Origin: Paraburkholderia sp. CNPSo 3274
GTDB taxonomy: Bacteria; Pseudomonadota; Gammaproteobacteria; Burkholderiales; Burkholderiaceae
Length of the DNA stretch: 64,000 nucleotides
Direction: 5' to 3'
Assembly: GCF_024206475.1 (NCBI RefSeq)
Contig: NZ_JAMBPR010000019.1
Span: 1-64,000 of the forward strand
A program made the position numbers and the translations under genes. How positions within the stretch are numbered: position 1 is the first letter of the stretch; every line of letters starts with the position of its first letter. This document shows positions 1 to 7,934 of the stretch, piece by piece. Under the pieces are notes generated by a model. That model was not told the DNA's origin and searched no databases. It was given only the letters and a program-made list of their open reading frames with translations.

Positions 1-194
1 CCCGCCGGATAACCCAGATGGTGTCCAAGTTCGGCACCCAGCGCCCGCTCGATCAGCGCCTTCTTGAACGCGGCTGAAGCGGCGTGCACCGCTTCGGCGG
101 TCATGGGTCCCTTCACGAACTGGTCGATCAGCTCCTTCGGAATGGACGGTAACGCTGTCTGCGCTTCGGTAGTTGTCTTGGGTTTGCGTGGCAT
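1..194 (-). CDS. IS256-family (mutator-type) transposase, N-terminal fragment
   Basis: This is the first ~64 residues of a transposase that runs off the left edge. The start ATG is at 194 and the protein begins MPRKPKTTTEAQTALPSIPK. It continues through the FVKGPMTAEAV and ALGAELGHHLGYP segments typical of the N-terminus of IS256/mutator transposases. The family moves DNA by cut-and-paste or copy-out with a DDE catalytic domain, which would lie outside this window. The identification rests on recalled family sequence, not a search. Whether the copy is intact cannot be told. Confidence 0.85.
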   Translation of the reverse strand, partial: MPRKPKTTTEAQTALPSIPKELIDQFVKGPMTAEAVHAASAAFKKALIERALGAELGHHLGYPA

Positions 195-248
195 ACATGC
201 TCCTTGAGCTACATGTTATGCCTTGAACACAAAATCTATGACAGACCC
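1..248 (-). mobile_element. IS256-family insertion sequence, transposase-start end (cut by window edge)
   Basis: The left edge cuts an insertion sequence whose transposase reads leftward. Upstream of the transposase start, about 195-248, the minus strand ends in GGGTCTGTCATAGATTTTGT, which resembles the terminal inverted repeats of IS256-family elements. The outer boundary is therefore put near 248, just before a terminator hairpin. The exact end and the target-site duplication cannot be fixed because the other end lies outside the window. Confidence 0.75.
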
Positions 249-279
249 CGGGCCGGTTCTCCACCGGCCCGTACTTTTT
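249..279 (+). terminator. Rho-independent terminator beside the IS end
   Basis: A 9-bp perfect stem (249-257 with 263-271, loop TCTCC) is followed by TTTTT at 275-279. It points rightward, so it probably ended a gene that lay to the left before the IS256 copy inserted. It now isolates the arabonate genes from the IS. Confidence 0.75.
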
Positions 280-305
280 GGTGGCGCGTTTTGTCCATAT
301 CCAAG

Positions 306-378
306 GACGCCCTATCAAACATTGACGGGTCCGAACGTCACTTCTATGATCGGGCGGCAGTTTCCCTGAGAGTTGCCT
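306..378 (+). promoter_or_regulatory. Foldable 5' leader before the arabonate dehydratase gene
   Basis: Between the terminator and the start codon lies a nested hairpin. The outer arms are CGCCCTATC (308-316) and GATCGGGCG (348-356), with one mismatch. The inner arms are TGACG (323-327) and CGTCA (336-340). A small GGCA/TGCC hairpin follows at about 356-378, just before the ribosome binding site. It could be a leader RNA that senses a ligand, or an operator with dyad symmetry. I do not recognise a known riboswitch class in it. Confidence 0.4.
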
Positions 379-399
379 CGCTACAGGAGACGCCCCGCC

Positions 400-2127
400 A
401 TGACCCGCTCCACCCGCAAGCCCTTGCGCAGCCAGGCCTGGTTCGGCAAAGCCGACAAGGACGGCTTCATTCACCGCTCGTGGATGAAGAATCAGGGCAT
501 CCCTCACGACGCGTTCGACGGCCGCCCCGTCATCGGCATCTGCAATACGTGGTCGGAACTCACGCCGTGCAACGCGCATTTTCGTGAACTCGCGGAGTAC
601 GTGAAAAAAGGCGTGTACGAAGCCGGCGGTCTGCCGCTCGAATTTCCCGTGATGTCGCTGGGCGAATCGAATCTGCGGCCCACCGCGATGCTGTTTCGCA
701 ACCTCGCCTCCATGGACGTCGAGGAGTCGATTCGCGGCAATCCGATCGACGGCACGATTTTGCTCGTCGGCTGCGACAAGACCACGCCTGCCTTGCTGAT
801 GGGCGCGGCGTCGTGCAACTTGCCCGCGCTCGCCGTCTCGGGCGGCCCGATGCTCAACGGGCGCTTCCGGGGCCATGAGATCGGCTCGGGTACGGGCGTG
901 TGGCAAATGTCGGAGGAAGTGCGCGCGGGGACGATGTCGCAGGCCGAATTCGTCGAGGCGGAGTCGTGCATGAACCGCTCGCGTGGCCACTGCATGACCA
1001 TGGGCACGGCTTCCACGATGGCCTCGATGGTCGAATCGCTGGGCATGGGGCTGCCGCACAACGCGGCCATTCCCGCTGTCGATGCGCGCCGCCAGGTGCT
1101 CGCGCAACTCGCCGGGCGGCGCATCGTCGAGATGGTGCGCGAGGACCTCACGATGTCGCAGATCCTCACCCGCGCGGCGTTCGAAAACGCGATCCGCACC
1201 AACGCGGCCATCGGCGGCTCGACCAACGCCGTCGTGCATTTGATCGCACTCGCGCGGCGCATTGGCGTGCCACTTTCGCTCGACGACTGGGAACTCGGCT
1301 CCGATGTACCTTGCCTCGTGAATCTGCAGCCTTCGGGCCATTATCTGATGGAGGATTTTTATTACGCGGGCGGCCTGCCTGCGGTGCTGCGGCAACTCGG
1401 CGAGCAAGGGCTGCTGCATCGGGATGCGTTGACGGTCAACGGTAAAACCATCTGGGAAAACGTGGCCGACGCGCTGAATTACAACGCCGAAGTCATTACC
1501 TCGTTTGCGCAGCCGTTCAAGCCCAAAGCCGGCATCGCCGTGCTCAAGGGCAACCTCGCGCCCGACGGCGCGGTCATCAAGCCTTCTGCCGCCACGCCGG
1601 CGCTGTTGCGTCATCGCGGCCGCGCGGTGGTGTTCGAGAACGTCGAGGAACTGCACGCGAAGGTCGACGATGCATCGCTCGATATCGACGAGCATTGCAT
1701 CATGGTCCTCAAAGGCGCCGGGCCCAAGGGCTATCCGGGCTTCGCCGAGGTCGGCAACATGCCGCTGCCGAAGAAGGTGCTGCAAAAGGGCATCACCGAC
1801 ATGGTGCGCATTTCGGACGGCCGCATGAGTGGCACGGCGTATGGCGCGGTGGTGCTGCACGTGTCGCCCGAAGCGGCTGCTGGCGGTCCGCTCGCGCTCG
1901 TGCGCACCGGCGACATGATCGAGCTGGACGTCGCGGCGCGGCGGCTGCATCTGGAAGTCTCCGACGAAGAACTCGCGCGCCGCAAGACTGAGTGGAAGGC
2001 GCCCGAGCTGCCCGAGCGCGGCTATTACCGGCTCTACGTCGAGCACGTGCTGCAGGCCGACAAGGGCGCCGACCTGGACTTTCTTGTCGGCGCGAGCGGT
2101 GCGGCCGTGCCGCGCGACTCCCACTGA
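400..2127 (+). CDS. araC: L-arabonate dehydratase (IlvD/Edd family)
   Basis: A 575-residue IlvD/Edd-family dehydratase that removes water from a sugar acid, most likely L-arabonate to 2-keto-3-deoxy-L-arabonate, in the cytoplasmic oxidative L-arabinose pathway. The likely [2Fe-2S] ligands are Cys57 (TPCN), Cys125 (GCDK) and Cys198 (RGHC), a spacing matching sugar-acid dehydratases rather than the [4Fe-4S] enzymes. Length and the DGRMSGTAYG C-terminal motif also fit. The ATG at 400 has CAGGAGA 9 bases upstream; an in-frame codon at 373 lacks this. The next gene, a keto-deoxy-arabonate dehydratase, starts 17 bp downstream and fixes the pathway. Substrate could be a related pentonate or hexonate. 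The name araC here is the sugar-acid gene, not the AraC regulator. Confidence 0.85.
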   Translation: MTRSTRKPLRSQAWFGKADKDGFIHRSWMKNQGIPHDAFDGRPVIGICNTWSELTPCNAHFRELAEYVKKGVYEAGGLPLEFPVMSLGESNLRPTAMLFRNLASMDVEESIRGNPIDGTILLVGCDKTTPALLMGAASCNLPALAVSGGPMLNGRFRGHEIGSGTGVWQMSEEVRAGTMSQAEFVEAESCMNRSRGHCMTMGTASTMASMVESLGMGLPHNAAIPAVDARRQVLAQLAGRRIVEMVREDLTMSQILTRAAFENAIRTNAAIGGSTNAVVHLIALARRIGVPLSLDDWELGSDVPCLVNLQPSGHYLMEDFYYAGGLPAVLRQLGEQGLLHRDALTVNGKTIWENVADALNYNAEVITSFAQPFKPKAGIAVLKGNLAPDGAVIKPSAATPALLRHRGRAVVFENVEELHAKVDDASLDIDEHCIMVLKGAGPKGYPGFAEVGNMPLPKKVLQKGITDMVRISDGRMSGTAYGAVVLHVSPEAAAGGPLALVRTGDMIELDVAARRLHLEVSDEELARRKTEWKAPELPERGYYRLYVEHVLQADKGADLDFLVGASGAAVPRDSH

Positions 2128-2144
2128 TCGTGCCGGAGCACGCG

Positions 2145-3068
2145 ATGAGCGCGCCAGCCAGCGCCGCCGGCGAAATCGCCGGCATCTACCCGATCCTCTA
2201 TGCGTTCTTCGATCGCGATAACCACCTCGACCGCGCCGCCATGCGGCGCCAGGTTGAAGCAGCCGTGCGCGGCGGCGCGCCGGGCATCGCGGTGCTCGGG
2301 CTCGCGACCGAGGTCAACAAGCTCTCGCGCATCGAACGCGAGCAGGTGATCGACTGGGCGCAGGAGGACAGCGGCGCCGCGCTGCCGCTTGCCGTCACGG
2401 TAAGCGGTCCCACGGTGCAGGCGCAGCGCGAATTCGCGCAACACGCCATCGAGCGCGGCGCCGCATGGCTGATCCTCCAGCCTCCCGCGCGCGCTCAAGG
2501 CGAGCCTGCGCAACCCGAATCGTTCTATTTCGACTTCTTCGCTGGCGTGATGGCGGGGCTCGACGTGACGGTCGGCATACAGAATGCACCGGAGTATCTG
2601 GGCGTCGGGCTCTCGCCGGGCAGTTTGCGCACGCTTGCCGCGCAGTGCCCGAACTTCCGTGTGCTCAAGGGCGAAGGCCCTGCGGTGACGATCGCTGAAA
2701 CGATCGCGCAGATCGGCGACCTGATGCCCGTGCTCAACGGCCGCGGCGGCATGGAGTTGCTCGACAACCTGCGCGCCGGCTGCGCAGGGATGATCGTCGC
2801 GCCCGATTGCTTCGACTGGCAGCAGCAGATTTACACGGCTTACCGGTGCGGCGATATCGAGCGCGCACAAGGCCTGTACCAGCAGGTGTTGCCCGCCGTC
2901 GTCTTCGTCATGCAGTCGCTCGATACGCTGATTTGCTACGGCAAGCGCATTGCGGCGTGGCGCATGGGCATCGACGTCGATTATGAGCGCGACGTGAAGC
3001 TGGCGCCGAGCCGCTTCGGCCTCGAAGCCGCCCGGCGATTCGCGCGGCAACTGGGTCCGCTTGCGTGA
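2145..3068 (+). CDS. araD: 2-keto-3-deoxy-L-arabonate dehydratase (DapA/NAL family)
   Basis: A 307-residue TIM-barrel protein of the dihydrodipicolinate synthase/N-acetylneuraminate lyase family. Following arabonate dehydratase by 17 bp, it most likely converts 2-keto-3-deoxy-L-arabonate to alpha-ketoglutarate semialdehyde. The GYxxxG-like barrel start reads as IYPILYAFF at residues ~12-20. The expected Schiff-base lysine is Lys175 in VLKGEGP, and NGRGG follows. The start at 2145 (ATGAGCGCG) was chosen because the preceding stop ends at 2127; longer reading would overlap araC. An aldolase acting on the same intermediate (route to pyruvate and glycolaldehyde) is a less likely alternative. The semialdehyde dehydrogenase of the pathway is not in the window. 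Confidence 0.8.
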   Translation: MSAPASAAGEIAGIYPILYAFFDRDNHLDRAAMRRQVEAAVRGGAPGIAVLGLATEVNKLSRIEREQVIDWAQEDSGAALPLAVTVSGPTVQAQREFAQHAIERGAAWLILQPPARAQGEPAQPESFYFDFFAGVMAGLDVTVGIQNAPEYLGVGLSPGSLRTLAAQCPNFRVLKGEGPAVTIAETIAQIGDLMPVLNGRGGMELLDNLRAGCAGMIVAPDCFDWQQQIYTAYRCGDIERAQGLYQQVLPAVVFVMQSLDTLICYGKRIAAWRMGIDVDYERDVKLAPSRFGLEAARRFARQLGPLA

Positions 3069-3881
3069 TCACCGCGCATGCAGATGGGGCACGCCCTCGC
3101 TCGTCGCGACCTTGAGCTGATGCAGGGCCCGGTGCGCCTTGTTCAGCTGGGCCTGCGCGGCAATGCGCTGCGCCTCCAGCTGAGCGACGTCCTTGCGTAT
3201 CTGGTGCTGGCGGCCCGTCACCGTCTGCTCCTGTTCCGCATGGCGCTGCAGGTCCACGCGCAGGCGTTCGGCCTGGGCTTCCGACTCCTCGATCTGCCGC
3301 GTGAGCTCTGCGTTTTGCGCGACGAGTTGCAGCCGGCGCGTTTCGCCGTCGGCGAGGCGCGTGGCTTGCTCCTGCATCAGGTGAAACGCCGAGCCGGCCG
3401 CGTCGAGGTCGTTGGCTTTCAGCGCGCGCCACAGTACGCTTTCCTGATGCAGCGCGACGAAGTAGCCGAGCGTGGGCGGATGGAAGAAGAGGCTGACGGT
3501 ATAGGCGAAGCAGCGAAAGACGCGGAAGGTCATCAACTCGTCGGCGGCGTGGAGCGCTTCGAACGCGGCGCCGTCGGCGATCTGCACCGGGCGGCCGTTC
3601 AGGTGCGCGGGCATGACCGGCACCGGATGAAGCGTGGAGACCGGCCGAGGGCCGCCGGCGCCTTCGGGCAGCGCGGCCGCGCCCGCTGCGGGTTCCGCGC
3701 GAGACTCGATCTCGACGGTGGTCTCAGACGGCGCAACGGTGGGCTCGACTGCGGATTGCTGGACGCGGCTGGCGGCTTCGCTTGCGGCGGCGCGTTGCGT
3801 GGCGGCATCATGGGCCACGGCAAGGATTCTTGATGGAGCGCCAGAGAGCGCGGCGTTACGGCGGTTCAGAATGGATTTCAC
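3069..3881 (-). CDS. DUF2968-like coiled-coil protein
   Basis: A 270-residue protein of unknown function that resembles the Burkholderia DUF2968 family. The start is GTG at 3881 with GGGGGA six bases upstream; the long ATG reading from 4094 has no such site and overlaps the next gene. The first ~100 residues are Ala/Pro/Ser-rich and look disordered. A conserved core (about 110-175, with FRVFRCFAYTVSLFFH and HQESVLWRALK) is followed by a strong heptad-like coiled coil (about 180-255). No classical signal peptide is obvious. It is convergent with araD, the two stop codons abutting, so there is no room for a separate terminator. Function unknown. Confidence 0.7.
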   Translation of the reverse strand: MKSILNRRNAALSGAPSRILAVAHDAATQRAAASEAASRVQQSAVEPTVAPSETTVEIESRAEPAAGAAALPEGAGGPRPVSTLHPVPVMPAHLNGRPVQIADGAAFEALHAADELMTFRVFRCFAYTVSLFFHPPTLGYFVALHQESVLWRALKANDLDAAGSAFHLMQEQATRLADGETRRLQLVAQNAELTRQIEESEAQAERLRVDLQRHAEQEQTVTGRQHQIRKDVAQLEAQRIAAQAQLNKAHRALHQLKVATSEGVPHLHAR

Positions 3882-4011
3882 AGCGGTTCCCCCAGTTTGG
3901 CGCGCCGAAACCATGGCGCTCCGCGCGCGGCAGCGTGGCACACAGGCGCCGGCGCGCAGGCAAATGGGGCGGGCGATGCGGGTAGGGCGCCGTCCGCTCC
4001 GGATTCGCGTA

Positions 4012-4332
4012 CTAGTGAAGCAGGCGAGGCCGGCGTGCAATGTCGTCGAAGAGCGCACGGCCAGGTTCGAGCGCGAAAAGCCAGGTTTCGTCATAGCCGC
4101 TCAGCGTGTCGAGCGCATCGCGCAAGCGCTCGATGACGACGGCGGGAATTTCCACGGACGCCTGGGTGGCGCCGGAAAGCCGTGCGATGCTGGCGTGCTG
4201 GACCAGTTCGTCGGCGGCCTCGGCCACGTCGGCCGCAAAGATGAGATGGTTGTTCAACAATTCGACGAGGCCCGGCGACGACGTGACATCTTCGACGTTG
4301 AGCTGCAGCGAAAGAAAGGTGGCTTTGTTCAT
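4012..4332 (-). CDS. small hypothetical protein, 106 aa
   Basis: A 106-residue acidic, helical cytoplasmic protein beginning MNKATFLSLQLNVEDVTSSP. The ATG at 4332 has GAGGG eight bases upstream, which decides it over an in-frame upstream codon at 4353. It has no signal peptide or membrane segment, and its pattern of short amphipathic helices (ELLNNHLIFAADVAEAADEL) suggests a small helical bundle. It lies 130 bp upstream of the DUF2968-like gene on the same strand and may share its transcript. I do not recognise the family. Confidence 0.6.
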   Translation of the reverse strand: MNKATFLSLQLNVEDVTSSPGLVELLNNHLIFAADVAEAADELVQHASIARLSGATQASVEIPAVVIERLRDALDTLSGYDETWLFALEPGRALFDDIARRPRLLH

Positions 4333-4455
4333 TCTCGGATCCCTCAGGGCCATGGGACTGCAGCGAGAGGCCTTTCATCTGATTATCGGGTGACGCGTGA
4401 ATCAGTATAGGCGTTGACCCGCGCAAACGCAGGCCGGGCGAGCATGGCGGCGAAA

Positions 4456-4526
4456 AAAGGCGGCTGGAGCTTGAACGATATAATGGGGGACGTTCGCCAT
4501 TTCCGGCTTAATTCGCGGAATGTGGC
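4456..4526 (+). promoter_or_regulatory. candidate promoter and leader hairpin of the LysM lipoprotein gene
   Basis: A consensus -10 hexamer TATAAT lies at 4479-4484, 126 bp before the lipoprotein start, but no good -35 is seen at the usual distance. Just downstream, about 4495-4526, CGCCATTTCCG and CGGAATGTGGCG form an imperfect hairpin in the leader. The 4333-4609 gap otherwise shows nothing. Confidence 0.3.
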
Positions 4527-4609
4527 GCGCAAGCGAACGCCTGCGGCCCGCCGCGCATCCCATATGCGTATTTTTCGTCATACGCGAGGACCAAGCGAGG
4601 AACAGCAAG

Positions 4610-5332
4610 ATGAATCGACAACGGCGAAATCCGGGCGCCTATGCGGCGCTGGCCGCCCTCACGCTCGTCTGCAGCGCCTGTAGCAGCACCTTCGCGCCCT
4701 GGGAGTCCCCAAGCGCGCCCCCCATGTCCACGAGCGGCGTGCCCGCGGGCTACTACCGCGTCAATCCGGGCGACACGCTCTCGCGCGTCGCCGGCGCGTT
4801 CGGCCAGCGTCCCCAGGACCTCGCGAGCTGGAACCAGTTGCCTTCGGCCAACGCCCAGATCCTGCCAGGCCAGGTGCTGCGCGTAGCACCCCCGCCCAAC
4901 TACGCACCGGCTGCGCCTCAGGCGCAGATGCCTGGCGGCGCGCCCGCCGCCGCCGGCATAGCCATGCCAGCGCCCGTCGCGCCCACCATCGCGCTCGCGT
5001 GGCCCGCGCGCGGGCCGATCCTGCAGCGTTTCGTGCCGGGCAAGTCGACCGGCATCGTGATTGGCGGGACGCCAGGTGAGGAGGTCAAGGCCGCTGCCGC
5101 TGGCCGGGTGGTCTACGCGGGCACGGGAATTGAGGCGTACGGGCCGCTCGTGATCATCAAGCACAACGACCAGGTCGTGACGGCTTATGGCCGCAACGGC
5201 AAGCTGCTCGTGAAGGAAGACGACGCCGTCTCGCAAGGCCAGCCGATCGCGGAAATGGGCACCGGCGGCGTTCAGTTCGAAGTCCGTAGCGACGGCAAGC
5301 CCGTCGATCCGCTGCCGCTGCTCGCGCACTAG
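4610..5332 (+). CDS. NlpD/EnvC-like lipoprotein with LysM and degenerate LytM (M23) domains
   Basis: A 240-residue lipoprotein. Residues 1-24 form a lipoprotein signal with a likely lipidated Cys24 (CSAC). LysM, the peptidoglycan-binding repeat, spans about 47-92 (YYRVNPGDTLSRVA to LPGQVLRV). A Pro/Ala linker leads to an M23/LytM domain at about 130-240. The zinc ligands of active M23 peptidases are missing: GIVIGG stands where HxGxD is expected, and GGVQFEVR where HLHFE is expected. The domain is therefore probably not a peptidase. Known degenerate LytM proteins (EnvC, NlpD) activate cell-wall amidases during division, so an amidase-activator role in the periplasm is the best inference. Start ATG 4610 follows GAGGAACAGCAAG. 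Confidence 0.8.
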   Translation: MNRQRRNPGAYAALAALTLVCSACSSTFAPWESPSAPPMSTSGVPAGYYRVNPGDTLSRVAGAFGQRPQDLASWNQLPSANAQILPGQVLRVAPPPNYAPAAPQAQMPGGAPAAAGIAMPAPVAPTIALAWPARGPILQRFVPGKSTGIVIGGTPGEEVKAAAAGRVVYAGTGIEAYGPLVIIKHNDQVVTAYGRNGKLLVKEDDAVSQGQPIAEMGTGGVQFEVRSDGKPVDPLPLLAH

Positions 5333-5360
5333 CCACGGCGCAAGCGCGCCTTGCGCCCGG

Positions 5361-5394
5361 CCTGGCATTGCGCTGGGCCTGGCATTGCGCTGGG
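5361..5394 (+). repeat. 17-bp perfect tandem duplication
   Basis: CCTGGCATTGCGCTGGG occurs twice head to tail (5361-5377 and 5378-5394) in the gap between the lipoprotein and threonine aldolase genes. It looks like a recent slippage duplication; no function is implied. Confidence 0.9.
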
Positions 5395-5498
5395 CCGCCG
5401 TTTGAAAATACACTCGATGATTCTCACGCCGCATAGCGCGCGCCCGACAAGGCGCGCGCCCGTCCCGCGCGTGCTTTAACCACGAGGATTTCATCGCA

Positions 5499-6503
5499 AT
5501 GATCGACCTGCGCAGCGACACCGTCACCCGTCCGAGCGAAGCCATGCTCGCCGCCATGACCCGCGCCGAAACCGGCGACGACGTATGGGGCGACGACCCG
5601 ACCGTGCTGCGCCTGCAGGCGCGCGTCGCGCAAGAGGCGGGCAAGGAAGCGGGACTCTTCTTCCCGAGCGGCACGCAGAGCAACCTCGCCGCGCTGATGG
5701 CGCATTGCGCGCGCGGCGACGAATACATCGTCGGCCAGGCGGCCCACACCTATAAGTACGAGGGTGGTGGCGCGGCGGTGCTGGGCAGCATCCAGCCGCA
5801 GCCGCTCGACAACGCCGAAGACGGCTCGATCCCGCTCGAGCGCATCGCCGCCGCGATCAAGCCGCTCGACGATCACTTCGCGCGCACGCGTCTGCTCGCG
5901 CTCGAAAACACCATTGGCGGCAAGGTGCTGCCGGCGGATTACGTCGCGAAGGCCACGCAGCTCGCGCATGAGCGCGGGCTCGCCACGCACCTCGACGGCG
6001 CACGCGTGTACAACGGGGCGGTCGCCTCGGGCCAGCCGCTCGAGGCGCTCACGGCGGGTTTCGACTCGGTGTCGATCTGCTTTTCGAAGGGGTTGGGCAC
6101 GCCGGTGGGGTCGGTGCTGGTGGGCAGCCGCGCGCTCATCGACGCTGCGCATCGCTGGCGCAAGGTGCTGGGCGGCGGCATGCGCCAGTCGGGCGTGCTC
6201 GCGGCCGCGTGCCTTTACGCGCTCGATCACAACGTCGCGCGTCTCGCCGACGACCATGCGAACGCCGCGCGTCTAGCCGCCGGTCTCGCGCAGATCGATC
6301 AGGTGAAGGTGATGTCGCAGGCCACGAACATGGTGTTCGTGCAGTTCCCGCAGGAACACTGCGCGCCGCTCGAGGCGTATCTCAAGGAGCGCGGCATCCT
6401 CACGCAGATGCTGTACGCGTCGCGCTTCGTCACGCACCTCGACGTGACGGCCGCCGATATCGACACGTTCGTGGCGGCGGTGAAGGGTTACTTCGCGCGA
6501 TAA
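5499..6503 (+). CDS. ltaE: low-specificity L-threonine aldolase
   Basis: A 334-residue PLP enzyme of the beta-eliminating lyase family that cleaves L-threonine or L-allo-threonine to glycine and acetaldehyde in the cytoplasm. It opens with the characteristic MIDLRSDTVTRP. The substrate/cofactor loop GDDVWGDDPTV is at 27-36, THLDGARVYN at 163-172, and the Schiff-base lysine is Lys197 in CFSKGLGTPVG, the same position as in E. coli LtaE. Start ATG 5499 is preceded by CACGAGGATTTCATCGCA. It is a single-gene unit with a strong hairpin after the stop. Confidence 0.93.
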   Translation: MIDLRSDTVTRPSEAMLAAMTRAETGDDVWGDDPTVLRLQARVAQEAGKEAGLFFPSGTQSNLAALMAHCARGDEYIVGQAAHTYKYEGGGAAVLGSIQPQPLDNAEDGSIPLERIAAAIKPLDDHFARTRLLALENTIGGKVLPADYVAKATQLAHERGLATHLDGARVYNGAVASGQPLEALTAGFDSVSICFSKGLGTPVGSVLVGSRALIDAAHRWRKVLGGGMRQSGVLAAACLYALDHNVARLADDHANAARLAAGLAQIDQVKVMSQATNMVFVQFPQEHCAPLEAYLKERGILTQMLYASRFVTHLDVTAADIDTFVAAVKGYFAR

Positions 6504-6518
6504 ACCGGTTGCCGGGCT

Positions 6519-6551
6519 GGCAAAGGCGCGCTTTTCCAGCGCGCCTTTGCC
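6519..6551. terminator. strong hairpin terminator between ltaE and the MFS gene
   Basis: A perfect 13-bp stem (6519-6531 with 6539-6551, loop TTTTCCA) lies 16 bp after the ltaE stop and 31 bp from the end of the convergent MFS gene. It lacks a long T-run on either strand, so it may act in both directions. Confidence 0.7.
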
Positions 6552-6581
6552 TCAGACCTTAGCCGCACACATCACCCCGCA

Positions 6582-7934
6582 TCACCCGCGCTGCACCGCC
6601 CGGTGCGACGGCGCGAAAAGCCGCAGCCCGCTCGCAATGGCCGCCGCGCCCGCAAAGGCGCAGCCAAGGCCCAGGGCGAGCGTCGGGCCGTGCCGGCCCA
6701 CGATCCCGAAGCACAGCGCCACCAATGCCGCGCCCGTGGTCTGCCCGAGCAGACGCGAGACCGCGACGGTGCCGCTCGCGCCGCCGCTGCGCTCGGGCGG
6801 CGCGCTCGCCATGATCGCCCGCAGGTTGGGCGACTGGAAAAAGCCGAAGCCCGCGCCGCAGATCGCCATCCGCACGACGATATCCGTCACCGTTGGGTGC
6901 GCGGGCAGGAGCGCCAGCGACGCCATGCCCACCGAGAGAATGGCGAGCCCGATCGCACCGAGCAGGCCCGGTGGATAGCGGTCGGAGAGGCGCCCCGCAA
7001 TGGGCGCCGCGGCGGCCACGACCACGGGCCAGGGTGTCATCAGGAAGCCCGTCTCCACCTGGCTGCGCATCAGTACGGTTTCGAAATAGAACGGCAGCGA
7101 GACGAACGCGAGGCCCTGCGCCGCGAACGAGCAGATCGCGGTGACCGACGAAAGCGCGAAAACCGGCCGGCGAAACAGGTCCACGGGCAGCATGGGTGCG
7201 GGATGCCCGGCCTCACGCCGGATCAGCAATGCGCCGAATACCAGCGCCACGACGGCCGCAATGCCCACTTCCATGCCAGGCGCGCGCTGCGCGGCTTCGC
7301 CGAGCGCGAAGATCAGCGCCGCGAACGTGATCACGTTGAGCACCGCCGCGACGGGATCGAAGGCGTGCTTGCCGCGCGCCGTCTGCGGCAGCGCGGGCAG
7401 CGCGAACACGAGCGCGAGCACGCCGAGCGGCACGTTGATCGCGAAGAGCCACGGCCAGGTGCCCGCAGAGAGGATCAGCGAGGCCATGGTCGGACCCACG
7501 GCGAACGAAACGCCCACGATCAGCGCATTCATGCCGAGCCCGCGCCCGAGCCGGTGCGGCGGGTAGAGAAAGCGGATCAGCGCCGTGTTCACGCTCATGA
7601 TGGCGCTTGCGCCCAGCCCCTGCAGCACGCGCGCCCCGGCGAGCGCGGTGAGCGTGGGCGCGAGCGCGCAGGCGAGCGAAGCGACTGTGAAGATCGCGAG
7701 GCCGCTGATATAGATGCGTCGGTGGCCGATGATGTCGCCGAGCGCGGCGAGCGGCAGCAAGGTGGCGACCATCGCGAGCTGGTACGCGTTGATGATCCAC
7801 ACCGAGGCGGCGGGGGCCGCGTGCAGGTCGGTGGCGATGGCGGGCAGCGCGGTGTTGGCGATGGCGGTGTCGAGCGTCGCGAGCGCGACGGCGAGCATCA
7901 CCGCGCCCATGGCGCGGCGGTTCTTCGCGGACAT
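6582..7934 (-). CDS. MFS drug exporter, EmrB/QacA-like
   Basis: A membrane protein of about 450 residues of the major facilitator superfamily, DHA2-like. TM1 carries ATLDTAIANTALPAIATDL, the motif D1 region typical of 14-TM exporters. It is followed by WIINAYQLAMVATLLPLAALGDIIGHRR (motif A) and the motif C glycine run in GVSFAVGPTMASLIL. It probably exports small hydrophobic molecules by proton antiport at the inner membrane. The ATG at 7934 (MSAKNRR) was chosen because the conserved part begins there, but no clear ribosome site precedes it. A further-upstream start within 7990-8138 is possible. No adaptor (EmrA) or outer-membrane partner is adjacent. Confidence 0.75.
   Translation of the reverse strand: MSAKNRRAMGAVMLAVALATLDTAIANTALPAIATDLHAAPAASVWIINAYQLAMVATLLPLAALGDIIGHRRIYISGLAIFTVASLACALAPTLTALAGARVLQGLGASAIMSVNTALIRFLYPPHRLGRGLGMNALIVGVSFAVGPTMASLILSAGTWPWLFAINVPLGVLALVFALPALPQTARGKHAFDPVAAVLNVITFAALIFALGEAAQRAPGMEVGIAAVVALVFGALLIRREAGHPAPMLPVDLFRRPVFALSSVTAICSFAAQGLAFVSLPFYFETVLMRSQVETGFLMTPWPVVVAAAAPIAGRLSDRYPPGLLGAIGLAILSVGMASLALLPAHPTVTDIVVRMAICGAGFGFFQSPNLRAIMASAPPERSGGASGTVAVSRLLGQTTGAALVALCFGIVGRHGPTLALGLGCAFAGAAAIASGLRLFAPSHRAVQRG

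Noticed and set aside
204..587. 127-codon plus-strand frame across the IS end and araC start
   Set aside because: It spans the terminator and overlaps araC out of frame; Arg/His-rich shadow.
5361..5394. tandem repeat as a regulatory array or CRISPR-like element
   Set aside because: Only two abutting 17-bp copies without spacers; simple slippage explains it.
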